A program made the translations under genes and the position numbers. Shown here piece by piece: positions 17,046 to 25,722 of a stretch of 64,000 nt of DNA (position 1 is its first letter; each line of letters starts with the position of its first letter). The notes beneath the pieces are model-generated. The model was not told the origin of the DNA, searched no databases, and saw only the letters and a program-made list of their open reading frames with translations. The stretch comes from DASUPK01 sp963821705 (lineage in GTDB: Bacteria > Actinomycetota > Thermoleophilia > Solirubrobacterales > 70-9), in the NCBI GenBank assembly GCA_963821705.1, contig CAWGEV010000004.1, positions 234,652 through 298,651 of the forward strand, in the 5' to 3' direction.

Positions 17046-18666
17046 GATTGGCCCGGTAGCGCCGGATCAGGCTGTTGGTGGAGCTGTCGTGGTCGAGATC
17101 CGGCTCCTCGGGCGCCTGTAGCTGGGGAATGATCTTCTTCGCCAGCACCTTGCCCAGCTCCACGCCCCACTGATCGAAGGAGTCGATCCCCCAGATAGCG
17201 CCCTGCGTGAAGACGCTGTGCTCGTAGAGCGCCACGAGCGAGCCCAGTGTGTGCGGGGTGAGGCGATCGGCGAGGATCACGTTGGACGGGCGGTTCCCCT
17301 CCATCACCCGGTGCGGGACGATCGGGTCCGCGGTTCCCTCCGCCTTGACCTGCTTGGGCGTCTTGCCGAAGGCCAGCGCCTCGGGCTGGGCGAAGACGTT
17401 CGACATCAGGAAGTCGTGGTGGTCCCCCAGCGGGTTGAGGGTGTGCATGAAGCCGATGAAGTCGGCGGGAATCAGCTTCGTCCCCTGGTGGATCAGCTGG
17501 TAGAAGGAATGCTGGCCGTTGGTCCCCGGCTCGCCCCAGAAGATGGCGCCTGTCTCGTAGTCGACCCGGGCACCGTCGAGGGTGACGTGCTTGCCGTTCG
17601 ACTCCATGGTCAGCTGCTGCAGGTAGGCGGGGAAGCGATGGAGGTACTGGTCGTAGGGGAAGACTCCGTAGGTCTGGGCATCGAAGAAGTCCCCGTACCA
17701 GACAGCCAGCAGGCCCATGATCGAGGGCAGGCTCTCCCCGATCGGCCGCTCGGCGAAGTGCTCGTCGACCGCGTGGAAGCCGGCCAGCATGTCCCGGAAG
17801 GCGTCGGGGCCGATGGCCAGCATCGTCGAGAGCCCGATGGCCGAGTCCATCGAGTAGCGGCCGCCGACCCAGTCCCAGAAGCCGAACATGTTGTCGGTGT
17901 CGATGCCGAACTCCGAGACGCCCTCGGCGTTCGTGGACACGGCGACGAAGTGCTTCGCGATCGCCTCCTCGGAGCCCAGCTTGGCCAGCGCCCACTCGCG
18001 GGCGGTGTGGGCGTTGGTCATCGTCTCCAGGGTCGTGAAGGTCTTCGAGGAGATGATGAAGAGGGTCTCCTCGGGATCGAGGTCCCGGGTCTTCTCGGCG
18101 AAGTCGGTGCCGTCGATGTTGGAGACGAACCGGAAGGTCATCTCGCGGCGGGAGTAGTGGCGGAGCGCCTCGTAGGCCATCACCGGACCGAGGTCGGAGC
18201 CGCCGATTCCGATGTTGATCACGTTGCGGATCGGCTTCCCCGTGTGCCCCTTCCAGTCTCCGGAGCGGATCCGCTCGGAGAAGGCCGACATCCGGTCGAG
18301 CACCTCATGCACCTGCTTGACCACGTCCTGCCCGTCGACCACCAGCGAGCGGTCCTTCGGCATCCGCAGGGCGACGTGGAGAACGGCGCGGTCCTCGGAG
18401 ACGTTGATGTGCTCACCGCGGAACATCGCGTCGCGGCGCTCGGCGACGCCGCACTCTCCCGCGAGCTCAGTGAGCAGCTTCAGCGTCTCGTCGGTGACGC
18501 GGTTCTTCGAGTAGTCCAGGAAGAGCCCGGCGCCCTCGGCCACCAGGCGGTCGCCGCGGCCGGGGTCATCGGCGAAGAGGTCGCGGAGGTGACGCTCGCC
18601 GATCTCGCCGTGGTGCTTCTCGAGGGCCTTCCAGGCCTCGCGCTTCCGAAGTTCCGGCTCCGCCAC
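17038..18666 (-). CDS. pgi: Glucose-6-phosphate isomerase
   Basis: 542 residues, the usual length for the large bacterial type. The first sugar-isomerase domain has NIGIGGSDLGPVMAYEAL and SSKTFTTLETMTNA; the second has the active-site Glu/His region and a C-terminal IDSFDQWGVELGK signature with a lysine near its end. It interconverts glucose-6-phosphate and fructose-6-phosphate in the cytoplasm, linking glycolysis to the pentose phosphate genes located on both sides of it. The start faces the XRE gene across a 57-base divergent promoter region. Confidence 0.97.
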   Translation of the reverse strand: MAEPELRKREAWKALEKHHGEIGERHLRDLFADDPGRGDRLVAEGAGLFLDYSKNRVTDETLKLLTELAGECGVAERRDAMFRGEHINVSEDRAVLHVALRMPKDRSLVVDGQDVVKQVHEVLDRMSAFSERIRSGDWKGHTGKPIRNVINIGIGGSDLGPVMAYEALRHYSRREMTFRFVSNIDGTDFAEKTRDLDPEETLFIISSKTFTTLETMTNAHTAREWALAKLGSEEAIAKHFVAVSTNAEGVSEFGIDTDNMFGFWDWVGGRYSMDSAIGLSTMLAIGPDAFRDMLAGFHAVDEHFAERPIGESLPSIMGLLAVWYGDFFDAQTYGVFPYDQYLHRFPAYLQQLTMESNGKHVTLDGARVDYETGAIFWGEPGTNGQHSFYQLIHQGTKLIPADFIGFMHTLNPLGDHHDFLMSNVFAQPEALAFGKTPKQVKAEGTADPIVPHRVMEGNRPSNVILADRLTPHTLGSLVALYEHSVFTQGAIWGIDSFDQWGVELGKVLAKKIIPQLQAPEEPDLDHDSSTNSLIRRYRANRG

Positions 18667-18695
18667 GCGCGCAGCCTATCGTTCAGAATCTTCTC

Positions 18696-18714
18696 ATATC
18701 TGACTGGATATACT
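18696..18714 (+). promoter_or_regulatory. Promoter and putative autoregulatory operator of the XRE/nucleotidyltransferase pair
   Basis: A perfect inverted repeat ATATC-N6-GATAT (18696-18711) overlaps a -10-like TATACT at 18709-18714. The XRE gene ATG lies only 9 bases beyond the -10, so its mRNA would be leaderless or nearly so. An operator covering the -10 is the usual layout for self-repressing antitoxin-type regulators. No convincing -35 is seen. Confidence 0.5.
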
Positions 18715-18723
18715 GCTCTCGCA

Positions 18724-19059
18724 ATGGATCCCGCGGCCACCCTCAGGGAGGCCCGCCGCCGGGCCGGCTTGAGTCAGACGGCGCTCGCGCGGCGCACGGG
18801 GACGTCGCAGGCGACGATCTCCGCGTATGAGACCGGAGCGAAGGAACCTTCGGTCTCGACCCTGACCAGGCTGCTCGCCGCAACCGGACACTCGCTGGAG
18901 GTGACCGAGGGAATGCCCACGACTGAACCCTCCGCCAAGGAGCTTCGGCGGCGCGGGCGGATCCTGGCCGAGGTGACGGCCTTGGCGGAGGCGCTGCCCT
19001 CGAGGCGGAGCCGCAAGCTCGGCTATCCGCCGCTGCGAACGCTGGCGGAAGCCAGGTGA
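18724..19059 (+). CDS. XRE-family helix-turn-helix regulator (antitoxin-like)
   Basis: 111 residues. A helix-turn-helix of the Cro/C1 type spans about residues 5-58 (REARRRAGLSQTALARRTG, SQATISAYETGAKEPS). A basic C-terminal region with RRRGRILAEVTALAEALPSR follows. It ends in a GTGA overlap with the nucleotidyltransferase gene. This tight XRE + nucleotidyltransferase pairing is the arrangement of AbiE-like and related toxin-antitoxin systems, where the DNA-binding partner represses the operon. The C-terminal tail may contact the partner, though nothing in the sequence proves neutralising activity. Confidence 0.85.
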   Translation: MDPAATLREARRRAGLSQTALARRTGTSQATISAYETGAKEPSVSTLTRLLAATGHSLEVTEGMPTTEPSAKELRRRGRILAEVTALAEALPSRRSRKLGYPPLRTLAEAR

Positions 19060-19610
19060 CCGCGAAACTCAGCCTCGCCCAGCGCGTCGTCGAACTGCAC
19101 GAGGCGTTGGCCGGGCGCGGCATCGATCACGCCTTCGGCGGGGCGATCGCCCTCGCCTACTGGACCGAGGAGCCACGAGGGACCCGGGACATCGATCTGA
19201 ACGTGTTCACACCGGCCGCCGATCCCGAGCCGGCCCTGGCGGCCTTACCCGACGGAGTCCGCCAGCCGAAGGGAACCGTGGAGGAGATCCAGAAGAACGG
19301 TCAGATTCGCCTCTGGTGGGACGACACTCCCATCGATCTGTTCTTCGACTACGCGCCGATCCACCACGAAGCCGCGCGCGACCGCAGGACGGTCCCCTTT
19401 GAGGGGACGAAGATCCCCGTCCTCGGACCGCTGGAGCTGGCCGCGTTCAAGGTGATGTTCGGCCGCACCCGTGACTGGGGCGACATCGAGGAGATGATCG
19501 CCGCCGGGACGCTCGACGTCGATCGGCTCCACGAAGCGGTCCGGGCGATGGTCGGGCCCGACGACGAGCGGCATGCGCGCATCGACGAAGCGGCGCGAAA
19601 AGCGAGCTAG
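19056..19610 (+). CDS. Nucleotidyltransferase-fold protein (AbiEii/toxin-like)
   Basis: 184 residues from a GTG. The Pol-beta-type nucleotidyltransferase core is visible: FGGAIALAYWTE (GG motif) near residue 27 and RGTRDIDLNVF near 45 with the paired metal-binding aspartates; a third acidic position is in DTPIDLFFDY near 95. In AbiEii-like toxins this fold attaches nucleotides to an RNA or protein target and stops growth. The role here as the toxin half of a two-gene unit with the XRE protein is inferred from the overlap. A housekeeping nucleotidyltransferase role is the alternative. Confidence 0.8.
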   Translation: MTAKLSLAQRVVELHEALAGRGIDHAFGGAIALAYWTEEPRGTRDIDLNVFTPAADPEPALAALPDGVRQPKGTVEEIQKNGQIRLWWDDTPIDLFFDYAPIHHEAARDRRTVPFEGTKIPVLGPLELAAFKVMFGRTRDWGDIEEMIAAGTLDVDRLHEAVRAMVGPDDERHARIDEAARKAS

Positions 19611-19614
19611 GTGG

Positions 19615-20784
19615 TCAGGCCCGCTTCTTCTTGCACTTCTTCGCGGCCACGGCGCGGTGCTTGCGCTTCTTGCACTTCTTGGTGGTCACGGGGACCCCGG
19701 AGTTGATGCCGGGAGGGGGACCGCCTCCTCCTGACGGGGTCGTCACCGGGAACTCGTAGGCGCCGATGTCGGGGGCACCGCCCTGGCTTCGTGTGAGCCC
19801 GTCCAGGTCGAGCTCGCCGCTCTGGACACCGGTGCCCGTACCGAGGTCGATCGTCCCGGTCGACGTCGGGTTCTCATGAAAGTCGCCGCTGGCCCCGCCG
19901 ACGAAGTCTGGCGCAGTCTCCACGTTCGTCCCCGTGCCCGCGTCCGTGATGTCGCCGGTGTCCTGCTCGTGGTCCGTCACGTAGTTGGAGTGATCCAGAT
20001 TGATCTTCTGCGGCGGGGTATCGCTCGTCCCGGTGAGGCGCTCCGTGCGAACGTCCTCCCCGCCGGCGCCCCCACCGCCGCGGGCAATCACATTGATCGC
20101 GTTGACCGTGACGCCCGCATTCACGCTCGAGACGGACCGCGCTCGAATACCCGGACCGGCCGCCGCGATTGCCGTGACGTTGCGGACGGTGTTGATTGCG
20201 GTGAACGACGGGAGGTCGCTGCCCGAGGAGACAGCGGCAGCGTTCGGGCCGCCCGAGCCCGAGTACCAGCAGACCGAGTCGCGGATCGTCGATTGGTTGG
20301 TGACGCTGCAGGCGATGCCGTCGGAGCCGGATGCGTGGGCGTCGACCCTCTGCACGGTGCCGCCGTTGACGGCGCCAACGGCAAACGCGCCGCTCCCGGT
20401 CACGTTCACGTCGACGTCTCGCAGGCTGGAGCCGGTCGTGATGTAGAACGCCCCGGAGCTGGAGCCAGAGAAGTTGACGACGGGTCGTGCCCCGGGGGAT
20501 CCGTGGATCGTCAGGTTGAACAATGGATTGAAGGAAGGATTGAACGTCGCACCCAGCGCGACCGACGTCGTATACGTACCGGGCAACAGCGTGATGTCGT
20601 CGAACTGGTTCGCGCTGTTGATCGCCGTCTCGATGTCGCAGGGGGTCACCTGGTCGCATGTGGTCCCTGAGCCGGACGGAGACGCGTACCGGTTGGCGGC
20701 GCTTGCGGTGGCAGGCAGCAGGAGCGCCGCGCCGGCTGCCAACACCACCAGCTTTGAGAACGTCCCGCGGTGACGTCCGGTCAC
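19615..20784 (-). CDS. Secreted right-handed beta-helix (choice-of-anchor Q) protein with Lys/Cys tail
   Basis: 389 residues. A signal peptide covers about 1-29 (basic start, hydrophobic core, ATASA cleavage region). The mature part has the short beta-strand, Gly/Asn/Ser-rich rhythm of a parallel beta-helix (pectate-lyase-like fold), ending in GAPDIGAYEF, a hallmark of choice-of-anchor Q proteins. A Pro/Gly linker leads to a highly basic terminus with two KKCKK(R/K) blocks. No catalytic residues are evident, so a surface or matrix-binding role is more likely than an enzyme. It sits between the nucleotidyltransferase (convergent) and tal. Confidence 0.8.
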   Translation of the reverse strand: MTGRHRGTFSKLVVLAAGAALLLPATASAANRYASPSGSGTTCDQVTPCDIETAINSANQFDDITLLPGTYTTSVALGATFNPSFNPLFNLTIHGSPGARPVVNFSGSSSGAFYITTGSSLRDVDVNVTGSGAFAVGAVNGGTVQRVDAHASGSDGIACSVTNQSTIRDSVCWYSGSGGPNAAAVSSGSDLPSFTAINTVRNVTAIAAAGPGIRARSVSSVNAGVTVNAINVIARGGGGAGGEDVRTERLTGTSDTPPQKINLDHSNYVTDHEQDTGDITDAGTGTNVETAPDFVGGASGDFHENPTSTGTIDLGTGTGVQSGELDLDGLTRSQGGAPDIGAYEFPVTTPSGGGGPPPGINSGVPVTTKKCKKRKHRAVAAKKCKKKRA

Positions 20785-20865
20785 CGGACCTCCCCCTATC
20801 GAGGTCAGAACGGGCTCGACCCTACCACCGGCAGATAAAGCCGGGGCGGCGTCTCGATCAGACGG

Positions 20866-21943
20866 CTAAGCGACCAGGCGCTCGGACTCGGACTTGATCG
20901 TCTCGAGCAGCTCGTTCCACGAGTCGACGAACTTCTGGGCGCCCTCCTTCTGGAGCTGGAGGCCGAGGCCGTCGACGTCGACGCCCGCCTCGCGGTGCGC
21001 GTCGTAGACCTGCTTGTAGTCGCCGCCGTCGCTGCGGCAGCGGGTCGCCGACCTTCCCGCTCTCGGCGAAGGCCAGCAGCGTCTTGTCGGGCATCGTGTT
21101 GATCGTGTCCGGCGCGGCGAACGCCTCGACGTAGAGCGTCTCGGAGGCGTTCGGGTCCTTTGTGCCGGTGCTGGCGAAGAGGAGCCTCTGGAGCCGCGCG
21201 CCCTGATCGGCCAGACCCGTCCAGCGGTCGGAGCCGCGCATCTTCATCCACTCGGCGTAGGTCTCCTTGCCGACCGCGATCCCGAGGGTGTTCTTCATCT
21301 CGTCGGGGACCTGGTCGTGCACGGCGACGTCCCAGCGGCTGATGAACAGCGAGAGAACCGAGGGCACGTCGGGGTCGAGGTCCGCCTCGATGCGCCGCTC
21401 GATGCCCTTCATGTATGCGTCGGCCGCGGCCATCGTCTGCTCGGCCGACATCAGCAGCGTCACGTTGATCGGGACCCCGGCGAAGATCGACTCCTCGATC
21501 GCCGGCAGGCCCTCGGGGGTGCCGGGGATCTTGATGAAGTTGTTCTCCTCGACGCGACCGTGCAGGTCCGCCGCCTGCTGGATCGTCGCCTGGGTGTCGT
21601 AGGCGAGCAACGGCGAGACCTCGAGCGAGACCCAGCCGTCCATTCGGTCGGTCTCCTCGTGTATCGCGCCGAACATCTTCGCCGCGCGCGTGACGTCGGC
21701 CAGCGCGAGCTCGAAGAAGATGTCCTCGGGCTCGGTCCCCTTCTCGCGCAACTCGGTGATCTGCTCGTCGTACGCGTCGCCGCTGGAGATCGCCTTGTCG
21801 AAGATCGTCGGGTTGGAGGTCTGCCCGGTGACGTCGTACTCGTCGATGTAGCGCTGCTCTGTCCCGTCGTCGAGCATCGTGCGCGTGATGTTGTCGAGCC
21901 AGAGGCTCTGGCCGAGCTCGTGCAGCTCCTGCGTGGGCTTCAT
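20866..21943 (-). CDS. tal: Transaldolase (one frame break near the 3' end)
   Basis: The main frame runs from 21943 and matches the long actinobacterial transaldolase: SLWLDNITRTML at the start, TSNPTIFDKAI, the Schiff-base lysine region NFIKIPGTPEG, and LYVEAFAAPDTINTMPDKTL. Near 21036, in a GG pair, the frame shifts; the next frame continues with the correct C-terminus (QKEGAQKFVDSWNELL) to a TAG at 20866. Removing one base restores about 358 residues. The enzyme moves a dihydroxyacetone unit between sugar phosphates in the non-oxidative pentose phosphate pathway. The start overlaps the tkt stop (ATGA). Confidence 0.92.
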
Positions 21944-24003
21944 CGTCCGAGTACCTCCTTGGCTGTCTCAGCCACTTTGTCCGGGGTGAACCCGAACTTG
22001 GTCTGAACGTCCTTCAGGGGCGCCGAGGAGCCGAAGGTGTGCATTCCGATCCTCGCCCCCTCGGGACCGACGAAGCGGTCCCACCCGAGAGTAGAAGCCT
22101 CCTCGATGGAAACCCGGGCCTGGATCCCCGGAGGCAGGACCTCGTCCTGGTAGCTCTCTTCCTGCCGCTCGAACAGCTCCCAGCACGGCATGCTGACCAC
22201 GCGCGAGCGGACGCCGTCGCCGGCGAGCTGCTCATGCGCATCGATCGCCAGCGTCACCTCGCTCCCGGTCGCGATCAGGATCACCTCGGGGTCGCCCCCG
22301 TCCGGGTCGGCAAGCACGTAGCCGCCCCGGCGCAGGCCATCGGCCGCCGCGTACTTGGAGCGGTCGATGATCGGCACGTCCTGGCGGGTGAGGACCAGGG
22401 CGACGGGCTGGTGGGTGCGGTCCATCGCGGCGCGCCAGGCCTCCGAGACCTCGTTCGCGTCGGCGGGCCTGATCACGTCGAGGCCCGGAATCGCGCGCAG
22501 CGAGGCGAGCTGCTCGACCGGCTGGTGGGTCGGGCCGTCCTCGCCGAGGCCGATCGAGTCGTGGGTGAAGAGGTGGATCACCGGCAGCTCCATCAGCGCC
22601 GAGAGCCGAATCGCGGGCCGCGCGTAGTCGGAGAAGGTCAGGTAGGTCGACCAGAGCGGGCGGAGCTTCGAGAGCGACAGCCCGTTCGAGATCGCCGCCG
22701 ACTCGTGCTCGCGGATCCCGTAGTGCAGCTGGCGGCCACCGCGGCTGTTCGGCTCGAAGTCCTCCGTGTCGTCGAGTTGGACGGAGTTGGAGCCGGTCAG
22801 GTCGGCGGCGCCGGCCAGGAGCCACGGGACCTTCGCAGCCACCGCGTTCTCGACCTTGTTCGACGCCTTCCGCGTCGCCAGGCCCTTTTCGTCGGGCTCG
22901 AAGCTCGGAAGGTCCGCGTCCCAGCCCTCCGGCAGCTCGCGGCGCTGCATCGCCTCGAGGTGGGCCGCGTCCTCGCGGTTGCCGGAGCGGTAGGCCTCGA
23001 ACGTCTCCCGCCACTTCGAATTCAGCTCCGCCCCTCGCTTGCCCATCACCTCGGTGAAGTGCTCCTGCACGCCGTCGGGAACCAGGAACTCCGCGTCCTC
23101 GGGCCAGCCGTAGAAGCGCTTGGTCTCGCGGACCTCCTCGTCGCCGAGGGGCTCGCCGTGGGCCTCGGCCGTGTCCTGCTTATTCGGGGCGCCGTAGCCG
23201 ATGTGGGAGTCCACGATGATCAGCGTCGGCCGCTCCTCCTCCGCCTGGAAGTTGTCGAAGCCCCGGGCGATCATGTCGAGGTCATTCGCGTCCTCGACAC
23301 GGGTGACGTTCCACCCGTAGCCCTCGAAGCGGGCCTGGACGTCGTCCTCGTAGGTGATCGAGGTGTGCCCATCGATGGTGATGTGGTTGTTGTCGTAGAC
23401 CCAGCAGAGGTTCGAGAGCTTCTGGTGGCCGGCGAACGACGCCGCTTCGTTCGAGACGCCCTCCATCAGGCAGCCGTCGCCCGCGATCGCGTAGACGTCA
23501 TAGTCAAAGAGCGCGGCGCCTTTCCGGTTGAAGCGGGCCGCTTGCCAGACGGACGCGACCGCCATTCCGACACTCGTGGCGATCCCCTGGCCGAGCGGCC
23601 CGGTCGTGGTCTCGACCCCCGACGTCCAGCGGTACTCGGGATGCCCCGGACACTTCGAATCGAGCTGACGGAAGCGCTTGATGTCGTCGAGGCTGACGGC
23701 CGGCTGGCCGACGACCTCGTACTCGGGATCGACGGCCTTGACCCGAGCGAGGAAGAGCAGCGAGTAGAGCAGCATCGACGCGTGACCGGCGGAGAGCACG
23801 AAGCGGTCCCGGTTGGGCCAGATCGGGTCCTCGGGGTCGAAGCGCAGGTAGCGCTGCCAGAGCGTGTAGGCGAGGGGCGCCATCGCCATCGGGGTCCCGG
23901 GGTGCCCCGAATTCGCCTTCTGGATCGCGTCCATCGACAGCGTCCGGATCGTGTTGATGCAGAGCTCGTCGATGTCCGTGTGGCGCTCGGCTGTCGCTGC
24001 CAT
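21940..24003 (-). CDS. tkt: Transketolase
   Basis: 687 residues from the ATG at 24003; an open frame continues upstream, but that part is antisense to rpiA and is not transketolase-like. Thiamine diphosphate features are clear: HPGTPMAMAPLAYTLW with the conserved His, the GDGCLMEGVSNEAASFAGH motif, and the second-domain THDSIGLGEDGPTHQPVEQ. The enzyme transfers two-carbon units between ketose and aldose phosphates. It forms a tkt-tal unit (4-base overlap) and is divergent from rpiA with only 12 bases between the two start codons. Confidence 0.97.
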   Translation of the reverse strand: MAATAERHTDIDELCINTIRTLSMDAIQKANSGHPGTPMAMAPLAYTLWQRYLRFDPEDPIWPNRDRFVLSAGHASMLLYSLLFLARVKAVDPEYEVVGQPAVSLDDIKRFRQLDSKCPGHPEYRWTSGVETTTGPLGQGIATSVGMAVASVWQAARFNRKGAALFDYDVYAIAGDGCLMEGVSNEAASFAGHQKLSNLCWVYDNNHITIDGHTSITYEDDVQARFEGYGWNVTRVEDANDLDMIARGFDNFQAEEERPTLIIVDSHIGYGAPNKQDTAEAHGEPLGDEEVRETKRFYGWPEDAEFLVPDGVQEHFTEVMGKRGAELNSKWRETFEAYRSGNREDAAHLEAMQRRELPEGWDADLPSFEPDEKGLATRKASNKVENAVAAKVPWLLAGAADLTGSNSVQLDDTEDFEPNSRGGRQLHYGIREHESAAISNGLSLSKLRPLWSTYLTFSDYARPAIRLSALMELPVIHLFTHDSIGLGEDGPTHQPVEQLASLRAIPGLDVIRPADANEVSEAWRAAMDRTHQPVALVLTRQDVPIIDRSKYAAADGLRRGGYVLADPDGGDPEVILIATGSEVTLAIDAHEQLAGDGVRSRVVSMPCWELFERQEESYQDEVLPPGIQARVSIEEASTLGWDRFVGPEGARIGMHTFGSSAPLKDVQTKFGFTPDKVAETAKEVLGR

Positions 24004-24015
24004 CTCCACGATCCT

Positions 24016-24693
24016 ATGACTAGATTCCAGTCGGTGAGCGAGCCAAACCTCGACGCCGAGAAGAAGGTCGCCGCCGATGCGGCTGCGCAGCTCGTCTCCG
24101 ACGGGATGACGGTAGGTCTCGGCACCGGCTCGACCGTTGCGCACCTGTTACCGGCGATCGCGGCCCGGGGCCTGAAGGACCTCCGGTGCGTGGCGACCTC
24201 GGTCGCGACCGTGGAGCAGGCCAGGAAGCTGGGCATCACGGTCGAGGACTTCGACCGGCTCGACCGCCTCGATATCGCGATCGACGGCGCCGACCAGATC
24301 GCGCCGGACCACTGGCTGGTCAAGGGCGGTGGCGGCGCACATACGCGCGAGAAGATCGTCGCGGCCACCGCCGAGCGCTTCATCGTGATCGCGGATTCCT
24401 CGAAGAACGTCGACAAGATCAAGGCCCCGATCCCGGTCGAGCTGCACGCCTTCGGGCTCGCCTCGACCCTGGCCCGGATCGAGTCCGAGCTCGGCGAGGT
24501 GGCGATCCGCCCGGACACTCCACGCAGCCCGGACGGCGGCGTGATCGCCGACTATCACGGCCCGGTCCACCAGCCCGGGGAGCTCGCCGCCCGTCTCTCC
24601 GTGATGCCCGGCGTCGTAGACCACGGCCTCTTCCCGTCGGGGATGGTCGGTGCGGTGCTCGTCGGACGGGGTGATTCGGTCGAGCGGTCCTGA
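24016..24693 (+). CDS. rpiA: Ribose-5-phosphate isomerase A
   Basis: 225 residues. All RpiA landmarks are present: VGLGTGSTVAHLL near residue 34 (phosphate loop), IDGADQIA near 90, and LVKGGGGAHTREKIVA near 102 with the catalytic lysine; the C-terminal GVVDHGLF is also typical. It interconverts ribulose-5-phosphate and ribose-5-phosphate. ATG 24016 was chosen; a GTG at 24034 is an in-frame alternative. It is divergent from tkt, so both genes of the non-oxidative branch share one 12-base spacer and their promoters must overlap each other's coding region. Confidence 0.96.
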   Translation: MTRFQSVSEPNLDAEKKVAADAAAQLVSDGMTVGLGTGSTVAHLLPAIAARGLKDLRCVATSVATVEQARKLGITVEDFDRLDRLDIAIDGADQIAPDHWLVKGGGGAHTREKIVAATAERFIVIADSSKNVDKIKAPIPVELHAFGLASTLARIESELGEVAIRPDTPRSPDGGVIADYHGPVHQPGELAARLSVMPGVVDHGLFPSGMVGAVLVGRGDSVERS

Positions 24694-24708
24694 TGGTCGG
24701 CGAGGGCG

Positions 24709-24855
24709 CTTCCGATCTTGAAGGCAAGCGGCCGCGACGACGTCGCCTCAACGCTGGCCGGGTGGCTGAGCGCCTGGGAGCGCCCGCTGGTGATCGAGGT
24801 GGACGAGCTCATCCTCAGAGGGAATCGGATCCTGGCCCTGGTCCGCTGGAAGTGA
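24709..24855 (+). pseudogene. Remnant of a SnoaL/NTF2-like domain
   Basis: In the rpiA frame just after its stop, about 48 codons read ...AGWLSAWERPLVIEVDEL... and then RGNRILALVRWK before a TGA. This matches the middle strand-helix segment of SnoaL-like proteins (compare ENWDEHRVEMEKVIDAGDRV in the intact gene at 37237). There is no ATG or good ribosome site, and the N- and C-terminal parts are absent. It looks like the leftover of a deleted gene. A short expressed protein from the TTG at 24718 cannot be excluded. Confidence 0.5.
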
Positions 24856-24977
24856 TGGGGAAACCCCATCTCGCCACGCCACGGGGTAGGTAGACAGTAC
24901 GGAAGCCACGCCGCCCGCGATTGCTCACAATGTTGGCTATGGAGGGCAGCGAGCCACACCCGGAGGATGTCGCGAGG

Positions 24978-25334
24978 ATGAGTGAGCCCGTCTCGGACGG
25001 GCAGGGCACGCTGCGCGCCGACATCTCCACCGCGATAGTCGGCCTGTACAAGAAGCACTACGGCAAGGGCCCGACCCACTGCCGCACCTACCTGGAGCCC
25101 GATCTCGTGGTGGTGATCCTGGGCGAGGGATACACGCCGGGTGAGCAGACGCTGTTCGAGGCCGGCAAGTGGTACGAGGTCCGCAATTCCCGCCAGATCT
25201 GGCAGGACAGCATGCACGAGCGCTTCGTCGAGACGATCGAGGAGCTCACCGGTCGCAGGGTCAAGGGCTTCATGAGCGCCAATCGCCAGGATCCGGATTA
25301 CGCCGTGGAACTCTTCGTGCTCGAGGCGGACTGA
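24978..25334 (+). CDS. DUF2294-family protein
   Basis: 118 residues from ATG 24978, preceded at a good distance by GGAGGA; an upstream in-frame ATG at 24939 lacks a ribosome site. The core reads STAIVGLYKKHYGKGPTHCR, DLVVVILGEGYTPGEQTLFEAG and TGRRVKGFMSANRQDPDYAV, the DUF2294 pattern of Gly-Lys-Gly-Pro and Glu-rich helices. Members are small soluble proteins of unknown biochemical role, sometimes linked to bicarbonate/sodium transport loci. No such transporter is seen here. The gene stands alone. Confidence 0.8.
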   Translation: MSEPVSDGQGTLRADISTAIVGLYKKHYGKGPTHCRTYLEPDLVVVILGEGYTPGEQTLFEAGKWYEVRNSRQIWQDSMHERFVETIEELTGRRVKGFMSANRQDPDYAVELFVLEAD

Positions 25335-25448
25335 GCGCGTATTCAGCGCATGTTGCGGGGCTCCTGACCGGGGTCGGCTCCAACGCAGCCGATTAGGTGG
25401 TATTGCTGGCTGTCCGGCACATGGCTCCAACCAAGGAAGGGGGAGACT

Positions 25449-25700
25449 ATGGGCCTCGCAGAAGCACGAATCGACGTGAGGGAACTGATTCGTTCACGGA
25501 TTGCGTTCGATGCAATCGAGGTTCGGATCAATGAGATCCCCGGTCTGGCCGAGCAGGAGCGAGCTGCGTTGTGGCTCTACGCATGGTCGCGCCAGGGCCG
25601 CAAGTGGCAGCGCGACACGGCGGACGAGCTCTTGGAGTGGATCGGGTATCAAGCGATGATCCCTTCCGGCGCAATCGCCAGAGGGCAGCCTCCGGCCTAG
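25449..25700 (+). CDS. Small helical hypothetical protein (83 residues)
   Basis: 83 residues preceded by a strong GAAGGGGGAG ribosome site. The sequence is mostly amphipathic helix (ARIDVRELIRSRIAFDAIEVR, then GLAEQERAALWLYAWSRQG), with no Cys, signal peptide or membrane segment. The codon composition is less GC-extreme than its neighbours (several AAT, ATT and TAT codons). I do not recognise a family. It lies between the DUF2294 gene and the convergent aldo/keto reductase. Confidence 0.55.
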   Translation: MGLAEARIDVRELIRSRIAFDAIEVRINEIPGLAEQERAALWLYAWSRQGRKWQRDTADELLEWIGYQAMIPSGAIARGQPPA

Positions 25701-25722
25701 CCGCCTCCGAGGAGAAGCGGCA

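Noticed and set aside
22039..24693. An 884-codon plus-strand open frame across tkt and rpiA
   Set aside because: The part before 24016 is antisense to transketolase with no recognisable domains, a typical GC-rich shadow. Only the rpiA part is real.
24693..24893. 66-codon ORF (MVGEGASDLEGKRP...) just after rpiA
   Set aside because: Arg/Pro-rich and domain-free; the neighbouring frame carries the recognisable SnoaL-like remnant instead.
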